Shown: positions 17,199-28,057 of the stretch, one piece after another
Numbering within the stretch: position 1 is the stretch's first letter
Layout: every line of letters starts with the position of its first letter
Assembly (NCBI GenBank): GCA_963733915.1
Contig: CAVTEP010000003.1
Location: 248,001 to 312,000, forward strand
Source: Sulfomarinibacter sp963733915
Lineage (GTDB): Bacteria; Acidobacteriota; Thermoanaerobaculia; Thermoanaerobaculales; Sulfomarinibacteraceae
DNA: 64,000 nt
Direction: 5' to 3'
The notes under the pieces: model-generated
What the model saw: only the letters and a program-made list of their open reading frames with translations
What the model was told of the DNA's origin: nothing
The model's database searches: none
Position numbers and translations under genes: made by a program

Positions 17199-18902
17199 GT
17201 GAAACCGAGAATGACCACGCTGCTCGCTGCAACTCTGCTGATTCTGACCGCTGCTGCCGCCCAGACCGCTGAGCTCGACGTCTCCGCCCTGCCGACCGAA
17301 GTTGGCAGCCTCCCGGCGGTTTCCAAGGACGTGCTGGAGCTCGATCTGATTGGCGCCTACCAGCTGGCCCTCGCCCGCAACCTGAACCTCCACGTCGGAC
17401 GTTACGACCTCGCCGTCGTTGACGCCAACGTTCGCGGTTCGGGCGGGATCTTCGACCCCAACCTCAACACCTACCTCAACTTCGACTCGACGAAGGCACC
17501 GACCTCGACCATCCTCGAGGGGGCCAACGTGGCCCAGAGTGAAAACATGCGTTTTGGCCTCGGCATCAACCAGCTGCTGCCCAGCGGGACCCAGGTCGGC
17601 GCAGAATGGTCGTCGTTACGCGGCAAGACCAACTCGGAGTTCTTCTTCCTGAACCCACGCTGGGACGCGTCGTTGCGCCTCACCCTCGCCCAGCCGCTGC
17701 TCAACGGTTTCGGCACTATCGCCACCCGCTCATCGATCATCATCGCCGAGAATATCCGCGACCAGACGGCGGTCGGCTTCGAGGTCCAGGTCATCACCCT
17801 CCTGGCCGACGTGGAGCAGGCCTACTGGGAGCTGGTCGCAACCCGGCAGGGAATCGCGGTCACCGAGCAGTCGCTCGCGCTCGCCGAACGGCTGCTCGAG
17901 GAGACCCGCCAGCGGGTCGAGGTGGGCACCTCGGCGCCGATTGACATGGTCCAGTCCGAAGCCACGGTCGCGACCCGCAATCAAGAGCTCATCTACGCCA
18001 ACAACGCGGCCGCCAACGCCGAGGACAACCTCAAAGGCCTGCTCGGATTCGATCTTCCCAACGAGTGGACGGTACGGATCGAAACCACCGACTCTTATGA
18101 AACCGACAGGGTACTTCCTGACCTCGATGAGTCCATCGAGACCGCGCTCCAGAAGCGGCCCGCCATCATCCAGCAGGAGCTCGAGATGGAGCGCCTCGGT
18201 ATCAACGTCAAGGTGGCGCGGAACCGCGCCTTGCCCCGTCTCGATCTCACCGGCTCCTACGGTTGGGGGGGCGTCAGCGGCACCTCGACCATCGAGGATG
18301 AGGACGGCAACCCAATCACCATTCGCGACGGCTTGGGCGATGCCGCCAAACAGGTCTTCGAATTCGATTTTCCGAGGTGGACCGTCGGGCTGAACTACTC
18401 GGTGCCGATCGGCAACCACCGTGCCAAGGAACAGCTCGCAGCCACCCGCTATCAGCACGATCGGGCCGGCGCACAGCTCGCCGCCCTCAAACAGGAGATC
18501 ACCCGCCAGGTGCGGTTTGCGGTCCGCGCCCTCGAGGACGGCGCTGCCGCCATCGACGCCGCGGTTGCCTCGCGCCGCCTCGCGGTCCGCAACCTCGAGG
18601 CCGAAGAGACAAAATTTGACAACGGGCTCTCGACCAACTTCCAGGTTTCGCAGATCCAGGACGCCCTCGCCACCGCTCAGTTCGCCGAGATTCGCGCCCG
18701 CGTCGGCTACCGCCAGGCGCTGGCGGCGTACTACGCCTCGACCGGGACCTTCCTCGAGGCCAAAAACGTCGAGATCACCGACACCGAGGCGCCGGACTCG
18801 GTCCACGACTACTGGCAGGACGTCAAATGGCTCCAGTTCACCGACCTCAAGGGATCGAAGGAGACGGATATGCCGGGAAGGAGGCGCCGACAGCCGAGAT
18901 AA
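17199..18902 (+). CDS. TolC-like outer membrane efflux protein
   Basis: The 567-residue protein has a signal peptide (MTTLLAATLLILTAAAAQTA), a GTG start preceded by a perfect AAGGAGG, and two outer-membrane-efflux repeats. Long helical stretches such as TLLADVEQAYWELVATRQG and the second-repeat QEITRQVRFAVRALEDG form the periplasmic barrel in this family; LDLTGSYGWGG and WTVGLNYSVPIGN are typical beta segments. It should be the outer membrane exit duct for an efflux pump or type I secretion system; the MacAB-like operon elsewhere in this window is a candidate partner, which is inference. The stop codon TAA is the first triplet of a repeat array. Confidence 0.9.
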   Translation: MKPRMTTLLAATLLILTAAAAQTAELDVSALPTEVGSLPAVSKDVLELDLIGAYQLALARNLNLHVGRYDLAVVDANVRGSGGIFDPNLNTYLNFDSTKAPTSTILEGANVAQSENMRFGLGINQLLPSGTQVGAEWSSLRGKTNSEFFFLNPRWDASLRLTLAQPLLNGFGTIATRSSIIIAENIRDQTAVGFEVQVITLLADVEQAYWELVATRQGIAVTEQSLALAERLLEETRQRVEVGTSAPIDMVQSEATVATRNQELIYANNAAANAEDNLKGLLGFDLPNEWTVRIETTDSYETDRVLPDLDESIETALQKRPAIIQQELEMERLGINVKVARNRALPRLDLTGSYGWGGVSGTSTIEDEDGNPITIRDGLGDAAKQVFEFDFPRWTVGLNYSVPIGNHRAKEQLAATRYQHDRAGAQLAALKQEITRQVRFAVRALEDGAAAIDAAVASRRLAVRNLEAEETKFDNGLSTNFQVSQIQDALATAQFAEIRARVGYRQALAAYYASTGTFLEAKNVEITDTEAPDSVHDYWQDVKWLQFTDLKGSKETDMPGRRRRQPR

Positions 18903-18931
18903 TTCGGAATTAGGAATTAGGAATTTTGAAT
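18901..18931. repeat. AATTAGG heptamer array beginning at the tolC-like stop codon
   Basis: Roughly four heptamer units (ATTCGGA, then AATTAGG) follow directly from the TAA stop and lead into the terminator stem. Confidence 0.75.
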
Positions 18932-18937
18932 TCCCAC

Positions 18938-18973
18938 CCGCCCTCCCCTTACCGGGAGGGCGGTTGTGTTTTT
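18938..18973 (+). terminator. Rho-independent terminator after the tolC-like gene
   Basis: The stem CCGCCCTCCC / GGGAGGGCGG is followed by TTGTGTTTTT. The stem is formed by the CCCGCCC/GGGAGGG tracts typical of the flanking repeat elements, so an element appears to supply the terminator. Confidence 0.78.
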
Positions 18974-18984
18974 CGCGAGAGAGT

Positions 18985-19163
18985 CCTGAGTTATTAGTTT
19001 TGAGTTTTTAGTTTTGAGTCTTGAGTTCCCACCCACCACTTCATCCGGGTATAGCGGACTGGTGGGACGGAATGCAGCGTGCTTCGCGACGGGCACCTGA
19101 CGCGGCCATCTGTACTCCCGGAAGGCGTTCGGTAACTCAAAACTCAAAACTCATAATTTAAAA
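18985..19163. repeat. Inverted pair of AGTTTTG / CAAAACT heptamer arrays
   Basis: The left arm is an array of AGTTTTG units ending in TTGAGTTCCCACCCACC; the right arm (19132-19160) is CTCAAAA units. About 100 nt of unique sequence lies between. With the preceding array and terminator it fills the whole interval between the tolC-like gene and the POT transporter. Confidence 0.78.
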
Positions 19164-19204
19164 CTTCGAATTCGCGCCAGCGAATTCGAGTAGAATCTCC
19201 GGCC

Positions 19205-20521
19205 ATGGACTTCAAATTTCTTCGCCAGCTTTCCGGGACGCTTTACTCGGCGGTCGTGATGGAGCTCTTCGAGCGCCTCGCCTACTACGGGATGGTGATG
19301 GTGCTCGGTATCTACATCGTCGGCCGACTCGGCATCCCGGCCGACACCTTCGGTGTGGTCTACGGCCTCTTCACCGGCGCCCTCTACTTCCTGCCCGTGC
19401 TCGCAGGGGCGCTCGCCGATCGCTTCGGCTACAAACCGGCGCTGATCGTCGCTTTCACTACCCTGGCCGGCGGTTATTTCATGCTCGGTGCGACCACCGA
19501 GTTCACGTTCATCTGCATCGCGCTCGGCCTCGTCGCCGTCGGCGGCTCGATCATCAAACCCACCATTTCGGGCACGGTCACGAGGACCACCGAGGAGGGC
19601 AGCACCCGACCGGTCGGTTTCGGCCTCTACTACATGATGATCAATGCCGGCGGTCTGATCGGTCCGGTGGTGGCGGCCCAGGTCCGCAACCGCAGCGAGT
19701 TTCGATTCGTCTTCTGGGTGTCGGCGGCCGCCTGTGCGCTCATGCTGGTCCAGGCCGTCCTCGCCTTCCGCGAGCCGGTGCCGGCGTCGGAACGGAGCTC
19801 GGGCAAGACGATCGGTGACATTTTGCGCGAAATCCTGATGGTGCTCGCGAACTGGCGCTTCGTCCTTCTGCTGGTGGTCTTCTCGGGATTCTGGGGCATG
19901 ATCAACGTCCTCTTCGGATTCATGCCGCTGTACGTCGAGACCTTTACCGACCTCAGCGCCGCCGAGGCGGCCATCGACAGCATCGTACCCATTACCAAGG
20001 TGGCGGGGCACTGGCTCAACCCCGAGGTCCTGATCTCGCTCGACGCCCTGCTGATCGTTCTTTTCCAGGCCCTGATCGCATACCTCACGCGACGCTGGCC
20101 GACCGTGCGTACGATGCTTGTGGGCACGGCAATCGCCACCGCCTCGTGGGTATTGCCGGCCATGTCACCAATGGCCACCTTTGTCTCCCTTGGAATTCTC
20201 GTCTGGTCGATCGGCGAGATGATCTGCTCGCCCCGCTTCTTCGAGTACTGCGGAACGGTCGCGCCGAAGGACCAGGTCGCCCTGTACCTCGGCTACTCCT
20301 TCTTCGCCATCTTCATCGGCAATATCTACTCCGGGCCGTGGGCCGGCTGGCTGTACGAGCGGTTCATCCGCCTCCCCCACGAGGCAGGTCTCGAGACCCA
20401 ACCGTGGGTGTTCTTTGGCGGCGTCATGCTGATGGGAGCGTTCTCCATCGTCGGTCTCGCGATCTACGGACGTTTCATCAACTCCGAGGGGGCACGTCGG
20501 AACCACCCGGAGGCCTCGTGA
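19205..20521 (+). CDS. POT/PTR-family proton-coupled transporter (paralog 1)
   Basis: The 438-residue protein is an MFS carrier with about 12 membrane segments. The first helix carries the POT signature ELFERLAYYGM (ExxER-type proton-coupling motif), followed by LAGALADRFGYKP (MFS motif A) and GGSIIKPTISG, then GFGLYYMMINAGG, matching PTR2 motifs. POT carriers import di- and tripeptides or related solutes with protons. A second, divergent family member lies near 40-41.4 kb. The final codons overlap the next gene by 4 bp (GTGA), so the two are coupled. Confidence 0.87.
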   Translation: MDFKFLRQLSGTLYSAVVMELFERLAYYGMVMVLGIYIVGRLGIPADTFGVVYGLFTGALYFLPVLAGALADRFGYKPALIVAFTTLAGGYFMLGATTEFTFICIALGLVAVGGSIIKPTISGTVTRTTEEGSTRPVGFGLYYMMINAGGLIGPVVAAQVRNRSEFRFVFWVSAAACALMLVQAVLAFREPVPASERSSGKTIGDILREILMVLANWRFVLLLVVFSGFWGMINVLFGFMPLYVETFTDLSAAEAAIDSIVPITKVAGHWLNPEVLISLDALLIVLFQALIAYLTRRWPTVRTMLVGTAIATASWVLPAMSPMATFVSLGILVWSIGEMICSPRFFEYCGTVAPKDQVALYLGYSFFAIFIGNIYSGPWAGWLYERFIRLPHEAGLETQPWVFFGGVMLMGAFSIVGLAIYGRFINSEGARRNHPEAS

Positions 20522-21033
20522 TCGAAACCCTCAAGGCCCTCGTCACCGACCCCAGCTACCCCAGCCTGCACGTGGTTGTGGTCCACTTTCCGATCGCGTT
20601 TGTCTGGCTCGCGCTGGTCTTCGATTTCGGGTGCATGATCTTTCGCAGCCGGGTGTGGTTGGACCGCGCCGCCACCGCTCTTTATGTCATGGGTTCGGTT
20701 GGCGCGGGCGCAGCGTATCTCGCGGGTGAACGCGCGGCCGAGACGCTCGCCGGTCTCTCTCCGGCCGCCGAGTCTGCGCTTGCCGACCACGAGAGCTCTG
20801 CGGTGCTGACCTTGATCGGCCTCTCCGTGGTGTCGCTGGTTCGCCTCGCCGTCAGTTGGCTCGCGCGCAACGACCGGCGGGTCCACATCGGGATCTATCG
20901 CATTGCCGCCATCCCGGTGGCCCTGGCGGCGGTCGTACTCCTCTCGATCACGGCTGACCGCGGCGGCAACCTGGTCTATGGACACGGCTTCGGGGTCAAG
21001 ACACCGGCGGTCGAACAGCCGCCGCCACCCTGA
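20518..21033 (+). CDS. DUF2231-like small membrane protein
   Basis: The 171-residue protein has four predicted membrane helices. The start GTG overlaps the transporter stop. The N-terminal SLHVVVVHFPIAFVWLALVFD pattern, with a His before a Pro in helix one, and the GxxAGxxAAxxxAGE-like second helix match DUF2231 membrane proteins, often found with cytochrome or heme-related genes. HESSAV in the loop gives another His. The biochemical role is unknown; coupling to a POT carrier is unusual. Confidence 0.68.
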   Translation: MIETLKALVTDPSYPSLHVVVVHFPIAFVWLALVFDFGCMIFRSRVWLDRAATALYVMGSVGAGAAYLAGERAAETLAGLSPAAESALADHESSAVLTLIGLSVVSLVRLAVSWLARNDRRVHIGIYRIAAIPVALAAVVLLSITADRGGNLVYGHGFGVKTPAVEQPPPP

Positions 21034-21047
21034 GATGTCCGAATCGC

Positions 21048-23437
21048 CTACTCGCCGGCGGCGGCCCGGCGGCGCAGGTTTTGGGCCATCGCCAGCGCCC
21101 TCTCCCGCTGCGGCCCCTCGGCGCTGGACGCGTAGGTCTCGAGGTAGTCCGCCGCCACGGACAGACGTCCGGCCTGCGCGTGGGCCAGACCGAGGTTGAA
21201 GAGGAGGTCGACCACCCCCGGGTCGAGCTGGTGGGCGCGCTCCCAGGCGGCAACGGCACCTTCAACATCGCCCTGACGCACGCGAGCCACGCCGAGGGCG
21301 TTCCACCCCTCAAAGGAACCCGGGAGCCCGGCGACGGCCTCCGCAAGGTATTTCTCGGCGTCGGCCACACGCCCGTCGGTGAGGGCGACCATTCCGAGGT
21401 TGAGCTTGACCGTCGGGTTGTTCGGGTCGGTCTCCTGCGCGCGTTCGAACCAGCCCCGTGCCTCGCTCCAGCGCTGGCGTGAGCTGGCAAGCCGGCCGAA
21501 AGCCAGCAGGGTGTTCAGCTCATCGGTCTCCTCGAAGCCCTCGAGCGCCGCCTCGGCCTTTTCGAGTTGGCCGAGCCAGACATAGGTAATGGCGAGCTTG
21601 GCGTACACCGATTCGGCCGTGATGCCCTCGTTCAAAGTCTCCACCAGCAGCTCGGCCGCCTCGTCGGGATTGCCTCGAGCGACGAGAACATCGGCCAGGA
21701 GCAGCCGCGGACCAGGCTGCCGGTTATCCGCGGTCATCGCTTCGCGGGCCTCCGCCTCGGCGCCGTCAGGGTCACCGCGTTGCAGCGCGATCTGGGCGAG
21801 AAGGGTGTGGGCTGCGGCGGGATCGTAGGGGATGGCGATGTTGGCCTGCACGAAGGCGTCGTCCAACAGACCCACCCCATAGAAAAACCGTGCCGCGCCC
21901 AGCGAGAGCTTCTTCGAGCCGGGTAGAGTCTGGAGCGCCCTCCGGTAGGTTGCGACCGCCTCTTCCGGCCGCCCGAGCCGCAGGTAGGCGAGCGCCAGGT
22001 ACTCCCAGGCGTCATCGATCCCCGGGTTTTCCTCGACGATCTTGTCAAATGCCGACACTGCAGCAGCAAAATCGCCGTCGGCGTAGAGGCGGTAGGCGCT
22101 CTGGATCTTTGCCAGCTCACCGACGCGGGTCTTGGGGTCCGGCAGAATCTCGTCGTCGACGGTCGTAGCCTCACCGACATAACCCAGGGCTGCCAGCCGG
22201 CTCCGGGTTTCAGGGTCGGTCGCGGCCGGCGCCGCCAGCCGCCGGTCGTACCCGTCCAGGACCGTCCGCAGCTCCGCCTCGAGCGCAGGCTCCCGGCCCG
22301 ACAGATTGTCGGTTTCGGCGGGGTCCTCCGTGAGGTCATAGAGCTCGGGTTGCGGGGCATCGATGTAGTGATGTCGGTCGACGATCACGGACGCGAGCTC
22401 GCTCCAGCCGAAGTGGAGGCGTGGAAAGAAGGTCTCGGCAAAAATAGGGCGATCACGCGGCGCCGGGTGCGGCCGCGCCAGCAGGGGCGTGCCCGGGCTC
22501 TCAACGCGATCCGCCAGCCCGAGAGCCGAGAGCAGGGTCGGGTAGACATCGATCAGCTGCACCGGAGAATCGACGGCCTCTCCCGCCCTCTGTGCGTGTG
22601 GCAGCTTCAGGATCATCGGCACCTGCAGGGTCGAACGGTAGAGGAACAAACCGTGTTCGTCCTCACCGTGGTCGCCGAGACCCTCTCCGTGGTCGGAGAG
22701 CAGCACGATCAACGCCCTGTCATAGACATCGAGGCTTCGCAGCTCGTCGAAGAGATCGCCAACCACCTCGTCGGCCGCCGCCACCTCGCCGTCGTAGGGG
22801 GACGGATAACGGGTCGAGTACTTCTCCGGGGGTTCGTACGGTGAGTGCGGCTCGAAGATGTGAAAGAACAGAAAGAAGGGCAGGTCCGCGACCGACCGCA
22901 GCCAGGGTTTCACCGCTTCGAGAGTCGCAGGACCCGGTCGCTGGATGGCCTGAACTCCAGGAGCCTGAGGCGTGCCTCGAAATCGTCCTGGTAGAAATCG
23001 AAGCCGGCGCCGATGCCGGTCGCACGACGGAGCACGAAGGCAGATACCGCGGCACCCGTCGAGTAGCCGGCGCCCTTCAGGATCTGTTGCAACAGAGGCG
23101 ACGTCGCGGAGTCGAACGAGTATCCGAGGTTGTCACGCACCCCATGGTCGGGCGGCAGCAGCCCGGTCAGCATCGAGACGTGCGCGGGAAGGGTCAAGGG
23201 GACCTGGGTGTAGGCGTGCTCGAACAGGATGCCGTCGCGTCGCAGCCGGTCGATCGCCGGCGTCTCGACGCCCGCATACCCGTAGGCGGGCAAATGGTCC
23301 GAGCGCAGAGTGTCGATCGAAACCAGCACGATCGGGGTGCCGTCCGGGACCCGCAGCTCCGAGTTTCCGCCGCGCGAGCATCCCGCAACAGGCACGACCA
23401 CGCCAGCGAGCATCAGCCGCGCTGCGTTTGCCCGCAT
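21048..23437 (-). pseudogene. Sulfatase-TPR lipoprotein, split by a one-base frameshift
   Basis: The N-terminal part starts with a lipoprotein signal (LMLAGVVVPVAGC) and continues with VLVSIDTLRSDHLPAYGY and the LTLPAHVSMLTG segment of alkaline-phosphatase-superfamily sulfatases. The C-terminal part resumes at PFFLFFHIFEPHSPY, with LLSDHGEGLGDHGEDEHG supplying metal ligands, and ends in about eight TPR repeats. The frames join if one base is restored near 22945 (EFR-AIQRPGP). The residue before the TPAHVS position is Leu rather than the activatable Cys/Ser of true sulfatases, so it may be a phosphotransferase-like or inactive member. With the frame restored it is about 796 residues. Sequencing error is more likely than decay because both halves are well conserved. 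Confidence 0.82.
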
Positions 23438-23461
23438 GTATCACCAGCTTTCTGCTGCGGC

Positions 23462-24739
23462 CTACTCCCCGATAGCTCAAGAGGCCCCGCGCGATCTCGG
23501 CGTCGGGATCTTCTGGCGCCAGCTCGATAAATGTCTCCAGGTGCTCGCGCCCCTCGGCCTGACGACCGCTGTTGAACAGCGCCATCCCCAGCATGAAGTG
23601 GCCCGCGCCAGCTCGGGGTCGGCCTTGACCACGTAGGAAAGCACGAAGGCCGCGTTTGCCGCCTGGTCGGCATTGAAGAGCTCCGCCCCATGCTCGAAGA
23701 GCACCGTCGCAATCCAATTCGGGTCGAGCTCCACCAGCCGATCGAGGGCGTGCGCGGCCATCTCCGTGTTGCCCGAGAGCCGGCCCGCGTCGAAGGAAAG
23801 CTTGAGGGCCTGCAGGTCGTCGGGCTCGCGCTCGAGGGCGGCCGTCAGCATCGCCGCCGACTCGGCCGGGCTCCCGGCGAGCAGCATGATCTGGCCGAGC
23901 GCCACATAACCCGAGACCATGTCGGGGTCGAGCTCGATGACCTGGCGGAACTTCGATTGGGCCGCAGCCATATCGCCGGCCTGGTAGGCGTCGACGCCCT
24001 CGTTGAAGAGACGACCCGCAGCCGGTCGACATCGCCGACCTCGCGCAGCGCCCGCGCCGCCTCCTTGGCTTTCGCTTCGTTTCCGCTCAGGCGGTAGGCG
24101 TCAAACCGGATCTGCATGGCGCGCACATCCTCGGGGTCGATCGCGAGCGCCGCTTCGGCTTCGATGGCCGCGGTCTGGTAGTCCTCGGACAGCAGCGCCA
24201 CCGCGGCCAGCGCGGTGCGCGCTGCCGCCATCTCGGGGTCGAGCTCGGCCGCCTTGCGGTGAACTTTGCGGCCGCGAGCTCGAGATCGCCGAGCCGCTGC
24301 GCCTCGACGCCCTCGTTGAAGCTGCGGATCGCTCCCCTGCGCCCGCTGGGCGCACCGCCCGCGGATGCAGCGTTCCCTCCGGCCGAGGCAGCAGCCGCCA
24401 CCGGCAGGAGCGTGTAACTCCTCGAATCGGTGCCGCCGACCGGCGGGCTCGACCTGGAGGATCAGCGTTTGATAGCCCGTCTTTTTCGAACTTGTACTCG
24501 TAGGTCATCGTCGCGTCGGAGTGCGAGACCGTGAACTTGCCCTTCTTGTTGGTGAGCTTGACGATCTCGCGGCTGAGCACCTCGGCCGAGATGGTGATCG
24601 TGACACCCTCGATCGGCGTCCGTCGGGTCGATGACCGTGCCGGCGATGCGGCCGGCCGCTGCGCCGACGCGCCGTTTGCGATCAGAAGAATCGACGAAAC
24701 GACCAGCCCGGCGATGAGAGCTTTTGTCGAAAATCTCAT
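23462..24739 (-). pseudogene. Carboxypeptidase-regulatory-like plus TPR exported protein, several frameshifts
   Basis: A signal peptide (MRFSTKALIAGLVVSSILLIANGASAQ) after a GGAGG site is followed by a beta-sandwich domain (IEGVTITIS...KGKFTVSHSD) and then TPR repeats seen piecewise in all three frames: FNEGVEAQRLGDLELAAAKF, LSEDYQTAAIEAEAALAIDP, FRQVIELDPDMVSGYVALG and HFMLGMALFNSGRQAEG. At least five single-base shifts separate these pieces. The stop is placed at the TAG reached if one G of a GGGG run is removed; this is uncertain. It probably forms an operon with the downstream sulfatase-TPR gene. Confidence 0.7.
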
Positions 24740-24799
24740 CGTGCCTCCATCGCGCGAATTCGCGTCGCGACATGATAGCAAAACTCTACGGGCGCGAAG

Positions 24800-24828
24800 A
24801 AAAGGTCCCGGCGCCGAGCACCGGGACC
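24800..24828 (-). terminator. Rho-independent terminator after the TonB receptor gene
   Basis: On the minus strand the stem GGTCCCGG / CCGGGACC with a GC-rich loop is followed by TTTTC. It separates the receptor from the TPR gene. Confidence 0.75.
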
Positions 24829-24853
24829 GGGTTGATCAAAGCAGTGAGACCGC

Positions 24854-27799
24854 TTAGAAGCGGAGACCGAAGGAGAACGCGGAAGGTCCGCGGCTGCTGG
24901 TAGTCCGCGGCCTGTTGCGGCTCACCGAAGTTGGGACCGTAGTCCCAGTTGACGCCCTGGACGGGGGTCTCGGTGAACGGGTTGAAGGCATGCCATCCCC
25001 TGGCGCGGGCCGACGATGGTCGTGTTGGGGTTGATGACAGCGCTCTCGTTGAAGATGTTGATGACCTCGGGCTGGACGAAGAACTCGAGCTGACCGCCGC
25101 AACGATGTTGATGAAGAACGAGTAGTTGATGGCGATGTCGGTGCGGGTCACGTTGTCGGTCCGGAAGGCGCCGCGGTCGGAGAAGTAGTAGTTCTGGGGC
25201 GGCGGGTGTGCCGAGCATAGCCGAGGCTCGCCGGATCTCCCACGTACGGAATCGTGTTGATCGTCTGCCGACGCTCGTAGGGCGTGCCGGAGACGAAGCT
25301 CTGCAGGAGGCTGATGTTGAGGTTGTTGTGGGTGGAGGCGATGGCGTCCCACGACACCCAGGCGCCGAACTTGTGGGTCTGGTCGGTGAGGAGCAGGCCG
25401 CTCGGCAGGTTCCAGCTCACGCTCCTTGTACTCCTGATACTCGAGGATCCTGTTCGCGGCGGGCCCGCCGCCCGCCGGTCTCGCCGTCGTGGTTGCCCTT
25501 GGTCTCCGACCAGGTGTAGTTGGCGCCGATGTTCCAGCGCGAACCGATCCGGTAGTCGAAGCGGGTCTGAGGGCGTTGTAGTTGCGCTTCAGACCCTGGT
25601 CGTTGTTGACGTAGATCCCCGAGGTCGACGGTCGAGCCCGGTACAGGTCATCCGTGACCGGACGGTTGGGCGACGATGGTGTTGGCGTAGAAGTCGCCGT
25701 AGTCGCGGTAGACGTAGTCGGCGCGGACGACGCCCCGGTTGCCGAGACGGAAGGAAACGCCGACGGTCGCCTCGTCGCCGTAGGGCGAGCTCAGGCCCGT
25801 CCCGACCTTCGGCGACAGACCCGGCACGTAGGCGTAGACCAGCAGGTATCGGTGTTGCTCACACCGCCGTAGACGTTGAAGAAGTGGTCGAAGACCGCGT
25901 CGATGGCGTCGCCGTTGGTCGGGTACTCGGGGGTGCCGGCCATGATCGTCGGGACCGTCGTAGAGATAGATGTTGTAGACCGGGTTGCCGGCCGCCGAGC
26001 CTGCGTCACCGATCGAGTTGGCCAGACCGACCGACGTAGCGCGACAGCGCCACCGATGATGATGATCTTGCCGTCGCCCTTGACGTCGTAGCTCGCCGAC
26101 AGCCGCGGGCTGATGCGCGAGTCGTCGACGGTCTTGACGCCGCCCTGGTCGGTGCCGTCGTTCTGGTCATAGCGCAGACCGAGGTTGACGGTCAGCTTGT
26201 CGTTGATCCGCCAGGTGTCGTTGACGTACGGCCGAGTTGGTCGTGAAGGCGTTGCCCTGCGAGGTTTCGGGGACCGCACCCCAGATGACGTAGCCGTCCG
26301 GGTCGCATGACCAGCAACGGGCTGCCCGGCGTGGAGTAGTCCTGCGTCGGTCCAGGTGCCGAGCAGATAACCGGACGCCGACTGCCAGTTGTCCGCCTTG
26401 CGGATGTCTGAGAAGGTGTCGACGCCGAAGACCAGATCGTGGGTGCCGGCGCCGGAGAAGAACCATGAGGCCTTGCCGCAGAAGTTCGTCGTTGGAGCGC
26501 TCCTCGGGCGGGCAGACACCGCAGAACATGGGCGCGTTGAAGAGCACGTAAGTTGAGGTAGTCGATGACCACGGTGCCGCCGGCGATGCTGGTGTCGTCA
26601 CCGCCCGAGCCCTCGAACAGGAACTCGCGCTCGGAGTACAGACCCTCGACGAAGAAGTTGTCGGTGACAGCACGCCGGTGTAGTTCAGGTTCCAGCCCGT
26701 GTTGGGTAGTGGTGCGCGACGGGTCGACCGAGGCGCAGTCGGCCGAGGGCAGCGAGGGAAAGACGTAGTTGGTGTCCTCGACGTCGCGGTCGATGTAGCC
26801 GAAGGTGAGGCGGTGGTTGGGGCCGATCGAGCCGGTCAGCTGGCCCTCGAGGCGGGTCTCGGACTGGCTGCTTGGGAACTGCTCGCCGGCCACGTCCGGG
26901 ATCGAAGATCTGGCTGGAGAACGTGAGGTCCGGTCGCGACCGGCGAGGAAGAACCACAGCGCGTCGCGCACGATGAAGCCGCCAAAGGTGGCCTCGTAGG
27001 TGTAGTTGTTCGTGTCCTCCTGGCTGGTGGTGAGCGGGGTCTCGCCATTCCAGCTCTCGTTGGCCATGTTGACCCGGAAGGAGCCCGAGAACTCGTTGCC
27101 GCCCGATCTTGGTCACCATGTTGACCACGCCGCCGGCAAAACGGCCGAACTCGGCCGAGGCGCTGCTGGTGATGGTGGTCGTCTCGAGGATGGCGTCCTC
27201 GATATACAGATCGAAGGGCTGTCCGCGCAGGTTCTCGTTGAGCACCACGCCGTTCATGGTGTAGAGGCTCTCGTAGGACTGCGCGCCCGAGATCGTGATG
27301 CGCGTCGTTGGGGCCGGTGTCCTGGGTCCCCGGCGTAGAGCAGCACCGCGCTCTGCAAGGGTGCGCAGCACCGGCAGCTTCTCGATCATCGACTGCTCGC
27401 ATCGTCGCGGAGCCCTGGCTCCCGGTGCTGACGGACTCGTACTGGCTGGTGACGACGATCTCGTCCTGCACCGCCTCGGGGTACATCACCGCGTCGAGCC
27501 GTCTCGGCTGCGAGGTGGACATGCGGACGTCGTACTCGAGGGTCGAGAACGACGGCAGATCGAACGTGACGTTGTAGTCACCGGCCGGCAGGCCTTTGAT
27601 GATGTAGTCGCCCTGGGCGTTGGACACCGTCAACTCTCTGCCCCTGAAGCGCGGGTGAGCTCACGGTCACGGTCACGCCGGGCAGCGGGTCATCGTCAAA
27701 GATGATGCGCCCCGACAGTTCGCTCGTGCTTTGCGCGGATGCCATCCCCGCGATCGCGAGCGCAAGGATGACCACTAGTGATGTTATTCGAAATCGCAT
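24854..27799 (-). pseudogene. Oar-like TonB-dependent outer membrane receptor, many frameshifts
   Basis: A signal peptide (MRFRITSLVVILALAIAGMASAQ) follows an AGGAGGT site. An N-terminal carboxypeptidase-regulatory domain (GRIIFDDDPLPGVTVTVSS, GDYIIKGLPAGDYNVTF) comes next, then a plug (ITISGAQSYESLYTMNGVV, FGRFAGGVVNMVTK) and a beta-barrel ending in SFGLRF with the terminal Phe of outer membrane proteins. Expected length is about 980 residues. The frame changes at least fifteen times, each by one base, with good similarity between. These receptors (Oar/Cna-B type) are abundant in Acidobacteriota; the ligand is unknown. The indel density suggests uncorrected assembly error. Confidence 0.8.
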
Positions 27800-28057
27800 T
27801 CGTACCTCCTCTAAAGAATTGAAGATCGTGGGCCGGTCGAGCCGCTTCGCGAGAGCGCGCACCACCGGCTCAGGCTTCTATCGACGCGTCGTGGCATACC
27901 TCCTTCCCGTTGCCTACGATTGAACGCCAGAAAAGGTTGCAAGGACGGTGCCCGGTTTCGATCAGACGCCGGTCTTTCCGAGGGCTGTCGGCGGGCTGAT
28001 CTATCCGGAATCCCGGACTCACATTCTACTGGCCGGACAAACCCGGCTCGCAGATCG

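Noticed and set aside
23133..24032. Single 299-codon frame spanning the TPR and sulfatase region
   Set aside because: Only a short internal stretch matches the TPR protein; the rest is out of frame with both neighbours.
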